Shown here: positions 34,596 to 42,717 of the stretch, in pieces
Position numbering within the stretch: the stretch's first letter is position 1
Layout of the letters: every line of letters starts with the position of its first letter
Origin: JBFMDN01 sp040753915
Lineage (GTDB): Bacteria; Desulfobacterota; Desulfomonilia; Desulfomonilales; Desulfomonilaceae
Reading direction: 5' to 3'
Length of the DNA stretch: 64,000 bases
NCBI GenBank assembly: GCA_040753915.1
Contig: JBFMDN010000001.1
Coordinates: 124,001-188,000, forward strand
The notes under the pieces: generated by a model
What the model was told of the DNA's origin: nothing
Seen by the model: only the letters and a program-made list of their open reading frames with translations
Databases searched by the model: none
Program-made: the position numbers and the translations under genes

Positions 34596-36047
34596 CTATT
34601 TGCTCAATTTGTCCTTCAATAGGTCACCCAGCGTGCCGAACGAGCTGCGTTGCGTCGCTGACTCGGAATAGCTCCTGAAGTGAGAATCCTCGATCTTCCT
34701 GCTCAATCGCTTCGTGCTGAGCGAAATCTTTTTTGATTCCGGGTCTATTCCAATGATTTCGACATCGATAGTCCCGCCTGGTGCGAACCGTTGACGAAGA
34801 TCGCCTCCTGCTTTCGCTCCCGCGATTTCCGATAGGTGGAGCAGTCCGGATTTCCCGCCGGGTAGACTCACGAACACTCCGTAATCCTTGACGGAATCCA
34901 CAACTCCCGAAACGACCTGCCCCTCATTGAGCTCAGGAGCTCCCTCCTCGGCCTCCGAGGACAGGAGCTCGAGCCCGATTCGTCGCGCCGAGCTATCCAC
35001 AGAGAGAACCCGAACGTCCACTGAATCTCCGACCGACACTAGTTCTCGCGGATGACTTATCCGCCTGCCTGTGCCGAGGTTAGATACATGAATAAGCCCC
35101 TCGATCCCGGGCTCCAGCTCCACGAATGCCCCGTACTGCATGAGCTTTGTGACCGTCCCCGAGACAATGGATTGCTCCGGAAAGCGGCTCACCGCCGACA
35201 CCCACGGATCTTCACCCGTCTGCTTGAGACTCAAAGAAATCCTGTTGTTGGCCCAATCCAAATCCAGGACGCGCACGGAGACTTGCTGGCCAGGGCTGAC
35301 CACGTCTGCGGCGTCACTAACCCGGTACCACGCGAGCTCCGACATAGGAATCAACCCGTCGACTCCCCCAAGCTCCACAAAGGCTCCGAAAGGAGCTGTC
35401 TTCTGGACAGTACCGGTAACAACGTCGCCCGGTTTCAGAGTTCGCTTCAGATCTTCGCGCTTCTTCAAGCGCTCTTCTTCCAAGATTTCGCGCCGCGAGA
35501 TCACTATGTTGCGACCGCGTTCGGAGTATTCGACGATCCGGAAAGTGAAGCGTTTTCCAACGTAATTCTCCGGAGCAGCGGCCGGAGGCAAGTCAATCTG
35601 CGAATGGGGACAGAAAGCAGGTTTCCCGAACACTGCCACAGTGTACCCACCTTTTCGTTCCGCCTGTACCAACCCTTCCACGGGCACTCCGCTCTGGAAG
35701 GCTCCCCGAACCGCTTCTTCCGATGCAGCGCTGGTCATTTTCACGCTGAGTTGAATTTCCCCGGGCCGTGCAGATACCACGTATGCGCTGAGCTTGTCGC
35801 CAACCTTTACGGCGGTGTTACCCTCGTGATCCAACAGCTCATCACGGGCTATGGCACCCTCGCTCTTGCCCCCGATGTCCACAAAGATCCAGTCCTGGCT
35901 CACGGAAACAACAGTGCCCTCGACCTTCGCATCGCGACGTATCTGCGCTTCACGAGGAACCTCAGTGCTTTGGAGCAATGCAGCAAAATCTTCTTCGTTC
36001 CCTTCTGTTTCCCTGACCCCGTTTTCATCAAATATATGATTATCCAT
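34596..36047 (-). CDS. S1-repeat RNA-binding protein (ribosomal protein S1-like, five repeats)
   Basis: The 483-residue protein holds five S1 OB-fold repeats, at about 38-105, 118-195, 205-285, 293-370 and 375-455; repeats three and four show the clear GTVxKxxxFGAFVEL-type pattern. An acidic N-terminal leader (residues 1-35) may serve as in S1 to dock on S2. Ribosomal S1 normally has six repeats, and the second repeat here is degenerate (GKPAFCPHSQI), so it could be a shortened S1 or a paralogue that regulates RNA; only a genome-wide search for another S1 gene could decide. GTG 36050 is an alternative start. A promoter lies at 36080-36108. Confidence 0.88.
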   Translation of the reverse strand: MDNHIFDENGVRETEGNEEDFAALLQSTEVPREAQIRRDAKVEGTVVSVSQDWIFVDIGGKSEGAIARDELLDHEGNTAVKVGDKLSAYVVSARPGEIQLSVKMTSAASEEAVRGAFQSGVPVEGLVQAERKGGYTVAVFGKPAFCPHSQIDLPPAAAPENYVGKRFTFRIVEYSERGRNIVISRREILEEERLKKREDLKRTLKPGDVVTGTVQKTAPFGAFVELGGVDGLIPMSELAWYRVSDAADVVSPGQQVSVRVLDLDWANNRISLSLKQTGEDPWVSAVSRFPEQSIVSGTVTKLMQYGAFVELEPGIEGLIHVSNLGTGRRISHPRELVSVGDSVDVRVLSVDSSARRIGLELLSSEAEEGAPELNEGQVVSGVVDSVKDYGVFVSLPGGKSGLLHLSEIAGAKAGGDLRQRFAPGGTIDVEIIGIDPESKKISLSTKRLSRKIEDSHFRSYSESATQRSSFGTLGDLLKDKLSK

Positions 36048-36079
36048 CACGCGTACCTTCTCGAATCATGATCAGTCTC

Positions 36080-36108
36080 TTGTTACCTTTTTTTCTCTAT
36101 TGTTGCAA
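36080..36108 (-). promoter_or_regulatory. Sigma70-type promoter of the S1-repeat gene
   Basis: TTGCAA (36108-36103) and TAACAA (36085-36080) on the minus strand are separated by 17 nt rich in A. The leader would be about 25 nt. Confidence 0.5.
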
Positions 36109-36209
36109 GGGAACCCGAGCGTGGCACGATACCGCGATGCATGCCAGAACACGAAAGTGGGACAAGACAAAGCCGCCGGAGCTAAGTACTTTCAGGAGCA
36201 AGTCAGATG

Positions 36210-36238
36210 TTGATGTGGAAATGAAATTCAGATATTCT
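36210..36238 (+). promoter_or_regulatory. Sigma70-type promoter of the 352-aa orphan gene
   Basis: TTGATG (36210-36215) and TATTCT (36233-36238) are separated by 17 nt in an AT-rich stretch. The leader to the ATG at 36272 would be about 27 nt. This promoter is divergent from that of the S1-repeat gene. Confidence 0.5.
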
Positions 36239-36271
36239 AATTCGTATTGATATTCGGGACCTCTGCGCATC

Positions 36272-37330
36272 ATGACCCATCTTAAACGCAACGAAATTGG
36301 ATGGAATGAACGCTTTCGGCGCTGCATCTACTTCTACGTGAGGGACGAGCTCGACTGCGTTCTCATCAACGAAGGGCTAATAGAATCGTATTTCCACTTC
36401 AAGGAAAACGGCTGGGAGTATCCGTTCGTCGAGACCAAGCTACTCAAGCCCAGGGCAAAAATTCTCGGCCCGGAATACAGCGAGCACCGCCATTTCATAG
36501 TCATTTTCAGTGAAGACGTCCTCCCTCCCGAAGCAAAAATCCACATTCGATTCTTTGACTCGAACAAGGTGACAAAGGAAAATCTGAGCTCTCTGGCAGT
36601 GTTTGACATTAAAGAGCTGTTCCGGCACCGCATGCGCTATTTCGAGGACTCTAATTTTCCTAACCTGTTAAGAGCATTAGGCAAAGCTGATTACGCGGTT
36701 CTGATCCAGCGGGATCCGACGATACGTTCGAAGTACAGGTACGGAATCTCCCACTTCCATGTGCGGATAGACTGGCCTATAGCGCACGCGGCGGAAGACT
36801 TGGGTCGTTATCTACGATACATTTCAAAGGATCTGTACGAACGAGGAGAGAAGGTCGGCGAGATCTTGCAGCAAAAGCTTTACGAATACTATGGATTCCA
36901 TCACATGGTGGGAGGACGACGAACAGCAGGCCTTGTCGCGGCTCGGTACGCCGCCCGTTTTGGCTTCATATCAACAGTTTACGTCGCATCATGCGAGGCG
37001 CGTACTCTAGTCCGTCTCTCCGAGCAAGGTATCGCCAAGTACGTGCTTATCCGGCTCGGAAACAAAGAAATTGAAGAGATCGCCCAAAGTAGGGAGATGA
37101 GTGAATCGGATTTCGTCAAGTCCTACCTGATCGACCGCACTGCCGAATATGGAGTAGGAATTTTCCTTGTAACGTACGCGCGCAACGAGCATTCCCTTCC
37201 CCCGCCTGACGGAAAGCTCAGGGAGCTCAATCCCGATTATCAGTGGCTGAATGTCGACCTGCAACTCCTTGTGCCCCCCCCCTCCAGCGGGGACGTACGG
37301 CCGATTCCGCTATCAAAGGTCTATGCCTGA
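36272..37330 (+). CDS. Hypothetical protein, 352 aa, no recognised family
   Basis: I do not recognise this protein. It has no signal peptide or membrane segment and should be cytoplasmic. The sequence is rich in aromatic residues and Arg in the first half (RRCIYFYVRDELDCVL, KENGWEYPFVETKLL), which looks like a compact alpha/beta fold. The second half has GGRRTAGLVAARYAARFGF and a Pro-rich tail (LLVPPPSSGDV). Codon use and the strong promoter argue for a real gene. It stands alone between the S1-repeat gene (divergent) and nikR (convergent), so context gives no hint. Confidence 0.8.
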   Translation: MTHLKRNEIGWNERFRRCIYFYVRDELDCVLINEGLIESYFHFKENGWEYPFVETKLLKPRAKILGPEYSEHRHFIVIFSEDVLPPEAKIHIRFFDSNKVTKENLSSLAVFDIKELFRHRMRYFEDSNFPNLLRALGKADYAVLIQRDPTIRSKYRYGISHFHVRIDWPIAHAAEDLGRYLRYISKDLYERGEKVGEILQQKLYEYYGFHHMVGGRRTAGLVAARYAARFGFISTVYVASCEARTLVRLSEQGIAKYVLIRLGNKEIEEIAQSREMSESDFVKSYLIDRTAEYGVGIFLVTYARNEHSLPPPDGKLRELNPDYQWLNVDLQLLVPPPSSGDVRPIPLSKVYA

Positions 37331-37394
37331 CCTCATCTCCCACCGCACCAGAGAATAGTCATTCCCCTGAAGCCCGACCAGAGGCCGAAGATGC

Positions 37395-37814
37395 TCAGGG
37401 GATTTCACTGCCGGTAGTGGTCATCGTAATCTTTCCGTGCTTGACGCCTCGGGTAGCTATGAGCGTCTCTCCTGCTCTCCTCACGTCTTCCGAGCTGCCC
37501 CTCACGATGAGCACCTCCAGACAATTGTGTGCATCCAGGTGCACGTGGACTGCTGATATGATGAGATGGTGTTGTTTGTGCTGGATCTCCGTCAGCTTCT
37601 GGGCAAGCTCACTTCGTTCATGGTCATACACTACGGTTACCGTCCCAACCACCTCGTGTTCGGACTCGGCCCACTGGCTTTCTACCAGACGGTCCCGAAT
37701 CAAATCCCGAATCGCCTCCGATCGGTTTGTGTAGCCTTTCTGGGCTATGAGGTGATCGAACCTTTCGAGGAGGTCTTCCGGAATCGAGACCCCGAACCGT
37801 AAGAGATCGGCCAT
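37395..37814 (-). CDS. nikR: Nickel-responsive regulator NikR
   Basis: The 139-residue protein has an N-terminal ribbon-helix-helix DNA-binding domain (LLRFGVSIPEDLLERFD...NRSEAIRDLIRDRL) and a C-terminal ACT-like domain that carries the nickel site: HHLIISAVHVHLDAHNCLEV contains the His, HxH and Cys set of E. coli NikR (His76, His87, His89, Cys95). It represses nickel uptake genes when nickel is bound. No nickel transporter or hydrogenase gene is present in the window, so its targets lie elsewhere. Confidence 0.92.
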   Translation of the reverse strand: MADLLRFGVSIPEDLLERFDHLIAQKGYTNRSEAIRDLIRDRLVESQWAESEHEVVGTVTVVYDHERSELAQKLTEIQHKQHHLIISAVHVHLDAHNCLEVLIVRGSSEDVRRAGETLIATRGVKHGKITMTTTGSEIP

Positions 37815-37851
37815 TGCTGTATCCTTCCTCTCATGCGGTTATCCTGCCACA

Positions 37852-38064
37852 CGTCGATTATGCGTGGCATTCATCACAGTTGGAAGCCAGTGAGCCCCTA
37901 CGATGGACATGTGGTAATAACGGGGGGCGAGATTTCCGAACAGTGCCTGCGGAACTCCTGACTTATGGCCAAATCAACAGTGGAGCCCGGACAGTGCATT
38001 CGCGCGGTCATCTATGACTCGGTTTACGAATTGGGCTTGGACCTGTCCTTGCTGCGCTCCACTA
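37852..38064 (+). repeat. Dispersed intergenic repeat, copy D
   Basis: This is the shortest copy. It has hairpin TGCCACAC...GCGTGGCA at the left and AGTGGAGC...GCGCTCCACTA at the right, with internal differences from the others. It lies between the nikR start and the arsR stop. The following 38065-38243 holds no gene I can support. Confidence 0.82.
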
Positions 38065-38243
38065 TAGACATCTGTGACGAAAAAACAATTGCATGGCTGG
38101 AGCGAGAAAATCAAGCGAAAAGCAAACACGAGGGATTCGGGACAAGGAGGTTCTTGGAGTATGGGGTACAAGAGAGCGCTACAGGAATGAGCAGGACCAG
38201 GCCTGCAACACGTACAAGAACTGCCGGCGACTCGCTCCTCGGC

Positions 38244-38594
38244 CTACTGAGCCCCTTCCGTGGCATCGATCATGTCCACGATACGTTTCGCCCACGGTTC
38301 CGTCACATGGTAGATCATCTCCAGCCCTTGACGGTTCGAGGCGATGACTCCTCGACTCTTGAGGTGGATCAAGTGCTGAGACACCGTGGCCTGATGAAGC
38401 CCGAGACACTCCTGCATGTTTTTCACGTTACACCCCCCTACCCGGAGAAGACCATAGACGATTTTCATGCGAATAGGGTGACCAAGGGCCTTGAATATTT
38501 CCGCTTGTCGCGTGAAATCCTTCTGCTTTATCATATCAAAGATCTTGTCGAGATCCTGAGGATCGTCTTCGTTGAATTGGGGCTGCGTTTTCAT
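38244..38594 (-). CDS. ArsR family transcriptional regulator
   Basis: The 116-residue winged-helix repressor has recognition region NMQECLGLHQATVSQHLIHL and wing ASNRQGLEMIYHV. One Cys precedes the recognition helix region (GGCNVKNMQEC), close to where ArsR proteins place thiol ligands; a second Cys lies 7 residues on. It could sense a metal(loid) or thiol oxidation. It is last in an operon with a TlpA-like thioredoxin and a 28-residue membrane peptide. A candidate binding site overlaps the operon promoter at 39623-39646. The ATG at 38594 follows AAAGGTGAGAAG. Confidence 0.9.
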   Translation of the reverse strand: MKTQPQFNEDDPQDLDKIFDMIKQKDFTRQAEIFKALGHPIRMKIVYGLLRVGGCNVKNMQECLGLHQATVSQHLIHLKSRGVIASNRQGLEMIYHVTEPWAKRIVDMIDATEGAQ

Positions 38595-38679
38595 CTTCTC
38601 ACCTTTGATCGTGTGTGCGTGTCGATTCCTTGGACGACTCTTTCCCTCCCCGATCCAGGGGAGCGCAAGCCGGTGACAT

Positions 38680-38766
38680 TCACGTGGACACCCCGTACCG
38701 CGGGAGGATCCATCGGTTCAGAGCGAACCACCCGACAACTATGCCGATCAGAATTATGACTTCCAT
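38680..38766 (-). CDS. 28-residue membrane peptide in the arsR/tlpA operon
   Basis: A short frame starting MEVIILIGIVVGWFA and ending LPRYGVST encodes one hydrophobic helix followed by a charged, Trp-containing end. AAGGAGTGAGAAATACG precedes the ATG. It lies 90 nt after the tlpA stop and 85 nt before arsR, on the same strand, and fills a gap otherwise without a gene. Short peptides of this pattern next to ArsR and thioredoxin genes are known to me from related bacteria, but no function is established. It may tether or assist a redox partner at the membrane. Confidence 0.65.
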   Translation of the reverse strand: MEVIILIGIVVGWFALNRWILPRYGVST

Positions 38767-38856
38767 CGTATTTCTCACTCCTTGGAACAGTCTTCCGTGT
38801 TCTGTCGTGCAATGGATCGACCAGCCTCCCTCTGCTGAGTAAAGCATCACCAAGCA

Positions 38857-39597
38857 CTAATGAGGGGGGACAACTCGAGCCCCAAATTGGCTTCCTGAAA
38901 AACGCGGCCGCGCGATCGACACCGGATTTGTGAGCAGACGCTCCATCCATTCCGGCAAAACGTACTCAATGCCCTTCTCCAATTCCACAGATCCGGTCTC
39001 GCCTTGGGGTCCGAGCAGGCTCAGCAGCCATCCCCGGACGGATCGGTCCGTCCAATCGACCATGCCCATGTGGGAAGCCACCACCCTCCCCTGCTTGTCT
39101 ATGACATAGGTAGAAGGAAAGCCCTTTACCTCGTAAATTGCCTCGTTTTGATCGTTGACGATGTAGTACCCCATCAATCGGCCTCTTACCGAGTTCTTCA
39201 CCACAGGTGATCGCTCGTCAGATCGGACCGCGTACACCACTTCCTCGCCATTTTCCCCTCCGTATCGCTTTGAAACCCAGGAAGGGTTGTCCCAGAGGTT
39301 GACGCAAATTGCCTCGAGATCTGCCCTACCCACTCCGCGCAGCATTGTCTTCAATCCCTTCTTCTCCAGAACGCAGTAAGGGCAGTTCTGCCTCCAGAAA
39401 TTCAGCAAGACGACTTTCCCTTTCAGATGGGAAAGCGCGAAGACTTTCCCGTCGAGAGTCCGCATCGGGAAATCGCTCGCCGGCGGGGGAGGGGAAAACA
39501 CGTGAAACTGGGTTCCCCCCATGCTAGCTGAGGAAGGAACCGTGCTGAGCCAGACCGTGAGAGCAGCAAGAACGCACTTGAAGGATTTCCGAGTCAC
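38857..39597 (-). CDS. TlpA-like thioredoxin-fold protein, exported
   Basis: The protein (about 246 residues from GTG 39597) has a signal peptide VTRKSFKCVLAALTVWLSTV and a thioredoxin-fold domain with active site FWRQNCPYCVLEKKG. The cis-Pro segment is VKGFPSTYVIDKQGRVV. An insert between the active site and the cis-Pro (about residues 100-150) is larger than usual. The C-terminal 60 residues are not part of the fold. It should act as a periplasmic thiol reductase or oxidase. The start is decided by the promoter at 39630-39658 and a GGAGG 10 nt before the GTG; the ATG at 39615 would have almost no leader. Confidence 0.85.
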   Translation of the reverse strand: MTRKSFKCVLAALTVWLSTVPSSASMGGTQFHVFSPPPPASDFPMRTLDGKVFALSHLKGKVVLLNFWRQNCPYCVLEKKGLKTMLRGVGRADLEAICVNLWDNPSWVSKRYGGENGEEVVYAVRSDERSPVVKNSVRGRLMGYYIVNDQNEAIYEVKGFPSTYVIDKQGRVVASHMGMVDWTDRSVRGWLLSLLGPQGETGSVELEKGIEYVLPEWMERLLTNPVSIARPRFSGSQFGARVVPPH

Positions 39598-39622
39598 GTG
39601 GGGCGCAACCTCCATTGGGTGT

Positions 39623-39646
39623 CAATATCTGAATATCTGAATATTG
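39623..39646. promoter_or_regulatory. Candidate ArsR operator over the tlpA promoter
   Basis: CAATAT and ATATTG form outer inverted arms around two direct copies of CTGAATAT. The site covers the -10 element and start point of the tlpA promoter. ArsR/SmtB repressors typically bind AT-rich sites with TGAA/TTCA steps, and an ArsR gene is in the same operon, so autoregulation is likely. Confidence 0.5.
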
Positions 39647-39658
39647 TGTTGTTGTCAA
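39630..39658 (-). promoter_or_regulatory. Sigma70-type promoter of the tlpA-peptide-arsR operon
   Basis: TTGACA (39658-39653) and TATTCA (39635-39630) on the minus strand are separated by 17 nt. The start point near 39623 leaves about 26 nt before the GTG start of tlpA. Confidence 0.65.
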
Positions 39659-39707
39659 TAGCAATTGTCCAACGCTCGCATCTACCACTCTGTCAGCATC
39701 ACTTTTC

Positions 39708-42701
39708 TCAGGAAAAGAGCTCCACCTGAACGGGAGAAACCTCAGCACTGCTGCCCCGTCCGGAAAAAGGATCCATAAACGAGCAGAGCGATGGGCTCAG
39801 GCTCTCCAAGAAGCGGGAAGCAGACATCTGCATGTTTCGGCCGAACAGAGATCTTTGCTTACAATGGGTTATGAAAAGCTCCTGGCACGATCGAGTCAAG
39901 GCCACGTACAGGAGCCGGCGCTCTTCCTCAAGATCGCAGGATCGGTTCTGAGCTTCGAGCAGTAAATCGTACGGGATCACGCCATCCTCGCAGCCAGCAA
40001 CAAAGACAACAGGGAACTCCAGCCCCTTCGCCGCATGCATCGTTAACAGGGTCACTGCCTGAGCACGGGGGTCCAGGTCATCGGTTTCCTCGTCAGGCTT
40101 TCGCTTCTTGGATCTCTGGTACGGCAGGCCGGAAGCGGCAAATTGTTGCTCGATCACGTCTCCCAGCGCATTGAGCCTGTACAAGACTGCAAAATCTCCG
40201 AGTCCGAGGGGTTCAGACCTTCCGGACACCTTTCCCGAATCCAGAGCAAAAAAAGATGCCCCACCGAGAAGTTGCTCTATGGTCCTCACAATGAACTTGC
40301 CTTCCAGTGCCGGGTTCGGTAGGGAGACTATTTTGACCGGACTGGCGGTCCCTGTTCCCCCGATCAGAGGGGTCGCATCTGTCTTGCCTTCGAGGACTTG
40401 AGCGGAGGCCGAGAGAACGTGCGGTTGGGATCGGTAGTTTCTCTTGAGCCGAACATGGCTGACTGAAGGATAATCCCGCATGAACTGGAAAAAGAATTTG
40501 CTGTCAGAGCCCCTGAATCCGTAGATGGCCTGATCCGGGTCACCAATAACAAAAAGATTCGATCCGTCAGAAGAAGAGAGGAGGCGTACAAGCTCATACT
40601 GAGCTGCATTGACGTCCTGAAACTCGTCCACAAGCACGTGGCTCGCCCAGGAGTCTCGGATGGTCTCGGCCAATTGAGAATCCCGACGGAGGAGCCTGAC
40701 AGGACGCGCGATGAGATCATCCAAATCCATCACGCGATCTCTCTCCAGCCCATCCTCGTAGGCCGCATAGACACGCGCCAGCTCCGCATCGTGAATAGTG
40801 TCAGTCGGTAAAATGAGATTTTGTTTCAGCAGGCTTATTTGCTCTGCAAACGAAGAGCTTCTTCCCGCCGATCCGGAGGACTCCAGGACCGCGACTCGAA
40901 CCCTTTCGCGAGATTCAGCCTCCTGGATCAAGGTTCGTCGATCCTCTCCCGCCAGATCGAGAATCCGCCTTCCCAATTGGTGAAAAGTTCCCACCCAGCA
41001 TTCGCTCTCACTTCCTTCACCCAGGAGATGCCGAACGCGCTCTTGCATCTCCGCTGCAGCCTTGCGCGTGAAGGTGACCGCAAGTATTTTCTCGGGCGGA
41101 ACCCCGACTTTACGCATCAGGAGGCCAATTCGGTGAGTGAGAGTGCGAGTCTTTCCCGTACCTGGTCCGGCCTGAACAAGCACCGGGGCATCGAAAGTTC
41201 TGGCGGCGAGCTCTTGGTCTTCGTTGAACAGTGTTCTGCTCCCTGCCGAGCTGTCGTTTCTTGAGGTCTTCGGTCCCCTTTTGGCCTTGGAGGCGTGAGG
41301 AGTCTTTGCGGCGACTCGTCTCCTGACGGGTGCCGCAGGAGAGACCAGAGAGCTCTGCCCTTCGAATTGATCACGCTCGCCGGGCCCGAAGAGCTCGACC
41401 TTCCCATATTGACCATCGAATCCGGCCTCAATGGAGAGCTCCCCCATTCGAGCTCTTCGGATCGCCTCATGAAGGACTGGATGAACGTGAGGGCGAATCT
41501 CGTCGAGCGGGATGCTCCAGAGTATCCTCAGCTCGGGACCGAGCCTCTTGAGCAACTCCAAATACTCGGCTCCGACCTTCTTGGACTGGGGGCCTGTTCC
41601 TCTGGCTTGAGCGATGATCTCGACTAGCGGAACCAGTCGCCAGAAAAGAGCAGCGCCGTCGGGGACTATCCCAGGGGCGCGGTCTGCCAGCTCGTTTACC
41701 CGATTCATGACTCCAACGGTGACGAGACTGCCACACACAGGGCATTTTCCATTCAGCTCCACCGTCTCCTGCGGCCACAATCTTGCAGCGCATTTTCGGT
41801 GGCCGTCTAAGTGGTATTTGCCCTCTTCCGGAAAAAACTCTATCGTTCCTACGAATGCGTCCGATCCGTCGTCCAGGATTCCGGGGAATTCAGGAGATCC
41901 GGCACGTAGTACTCCGTGGCTGCGCCCTCGCACAGACGAGCCGCCTCTTCGAATTGCGTCGCGAATCCGGAGGTAACCCGGGGTTCCCGTCAGGATGTTG
42001 GCTTCTCTCCCCAATTTGGAGGGAGAGTGAATGTCCGAGTTGGACACGAGCGTGAATCGATCGAGAGCGCGAATTCGGAAATTCATTTCGGGGTCCGAAG
42101 ACAGTCCTGTCTCAAGGGCGAAGATGTGAGATGCGAGATCTCCAAAGCATTCCTCAACGGAATCGAAGCCGGATCGGGATCCCAGAATGGAAAACCACGG
42201 TGTCCAAACATGGGCTGGGATCACATAAGAATCGGCTGCGGTTTCGAGGGCGATCTCGAGTAGGTACCGAGCATCCAGCCCCAGAATCGGTCGTCCGTCT
42301 GAGCGGATGTTGCCGATTTTGTCCAAGCGGGCATTGAATCGATCCATAGAGTCAAAGTCCGGCATGAACACGAGGTTGTGCACCTTTCTTACCGCTCCGT
42401 CCCTTTTGTATATGGAGCTGATTTCCACGTTGAGGACAAACCTGACATCCGCGGGGCCGAACCCGCCGGGGAGATCGACGCTTGGCGGCACGTACTCGGC
42501 CTTGAGCTTGTACAGACCTTCTTCAGCCTCCTGGAGCATTTCGTGAATCTCAGCGCTCCAGCCGGGGTGGGTAAAATCTCCGGTGGCCAGGACCTTGATG
42601 CCCTTCAAAGCTGCCCACCGAGCTAACTCGGGCAAATTGCAGTCCTTAGACGTGGCAATGGAAAACCTGGAGTGGACGTGAAGGTCTGCGAAGTAAATCA
42701 C
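39708..42701 (-). CDS. EndoQ (PHP nuclease)-UvrD helicase fusion protein
   Basis: The 997-residue protein joins two repair modules. Residues 1-440 match endonuclease Q: PHP metal motifs DLHVHS (6-11), TGDFTHPGW (40-48), NVEISSIY (91-98) and NSDIHS (221-226), and a zinc finger (Cys 304, 320 and 323 visible) before VMNRVNELADR. EndoQ cuts 5' to uracil, hypoxanthine and abasic sites. A charged linker (441-490) leads to a superfamily 1 UvrD-like helicase with Walker A AGPGTGKT (511-518), VDEFQDVN, GDPDQAIYGFRGSD and late LLTMHAAKGLEFPVVFV. The last residues, QVELFS, resemble a beta-clamp motif; KVELF (434-438) ends the EndoQ part. The start is GTG after GGAGGGAGAGA. It likely nicks and unwinds deaminated DNA. 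Confidence 0.9.
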   Translation of the reverse strand: MIYFADLHVHSRFSIATSKDCNLPELARWAALKGIKVLATGDFTHPGWSAEIHEMLQEAEEGLYKLKAEYVPPSVDLPGGFGPADVRFVLNVEISSIYKRDGAVRKVHNLVFMPDFDSMDRFNARLDKIGNIRSDGRPILGLDARYLLEIALETAADSYVIPAHVWTPWFSILGSRSGFDSVEECFGDLASHIFALETGLSSDPEMNFRIRALDRFTLVSNSDIHSPSKLGREANILTGTPGYLRIRDAIRRGGSSVRGRSHGVLRAGSPEFPGILDDGSDAFVGTIEFFPEEGKYHLDGHRKCAARLWPQETVELNGKCPVCGSLVTVGVMNRVNELADRAPGIVPDGAALFWRLVPLVEIIAQARGTGPQSKKVGAEYLELLKRLGPELRILWSIPLDEIRPHVHPVLHEAIRRARMGELSIEAGFDGQYGKVELFGPGERDQFEGQSSLVSPAAPVRRRVAAKTPHASKAKRGPKTSRNDSSAGSRTLFNEDQELAARTFDAPVLVQAGPGTGKTRTLTHRIGLLMRKVGVPPEKILAVTFTRKAAAEMQERVRHLLGEGSESECWVGTFHQLGRRILDLAGEDRRTLIQEAESRERVRVAVLESSGSAGRSSSFAEQISLLKQNLILPTDTIHDAELARVYAAYEDGLERDRVMDLDDLIARPVRLLRRDSQLAETIRDSWASHVLVDEFQDVNAAQYELVRLLSSSDGSNLFVIGDPDQAIYGFRGSDSKFFFQFMRDYPSVSHVRLKRNYRSQPHVLSASAQVLEGKTDATPLIGGTGTASPVKIVSLPNPALEGKFIVRTIEQLLGGASFFALDSGKVSGRSEPLGLGDFAVLYRLNALGDVIEQQFAASGLPYQRSKKRKPDEETDDLDPRAQAVTLLTMHAAKGLEFPVVFVAGCEDGVIPYDLLLEAQNRSCDLEEERRLLYVALTRSCQELFITHCKQRSLFGRNMQMSASRFLESLSPSLCSFMDPFSGRGSSAEVSPVQVELFS

Positions 42702-42717
42702 TCTCTCCCTCCTAATC

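Noticed and set aside
37965..38759. 264-codon plus-strand frame over repeat copy D and arsR
   Set aside because: It is antisense to the clearly real arsR gene and begins in the repeat.
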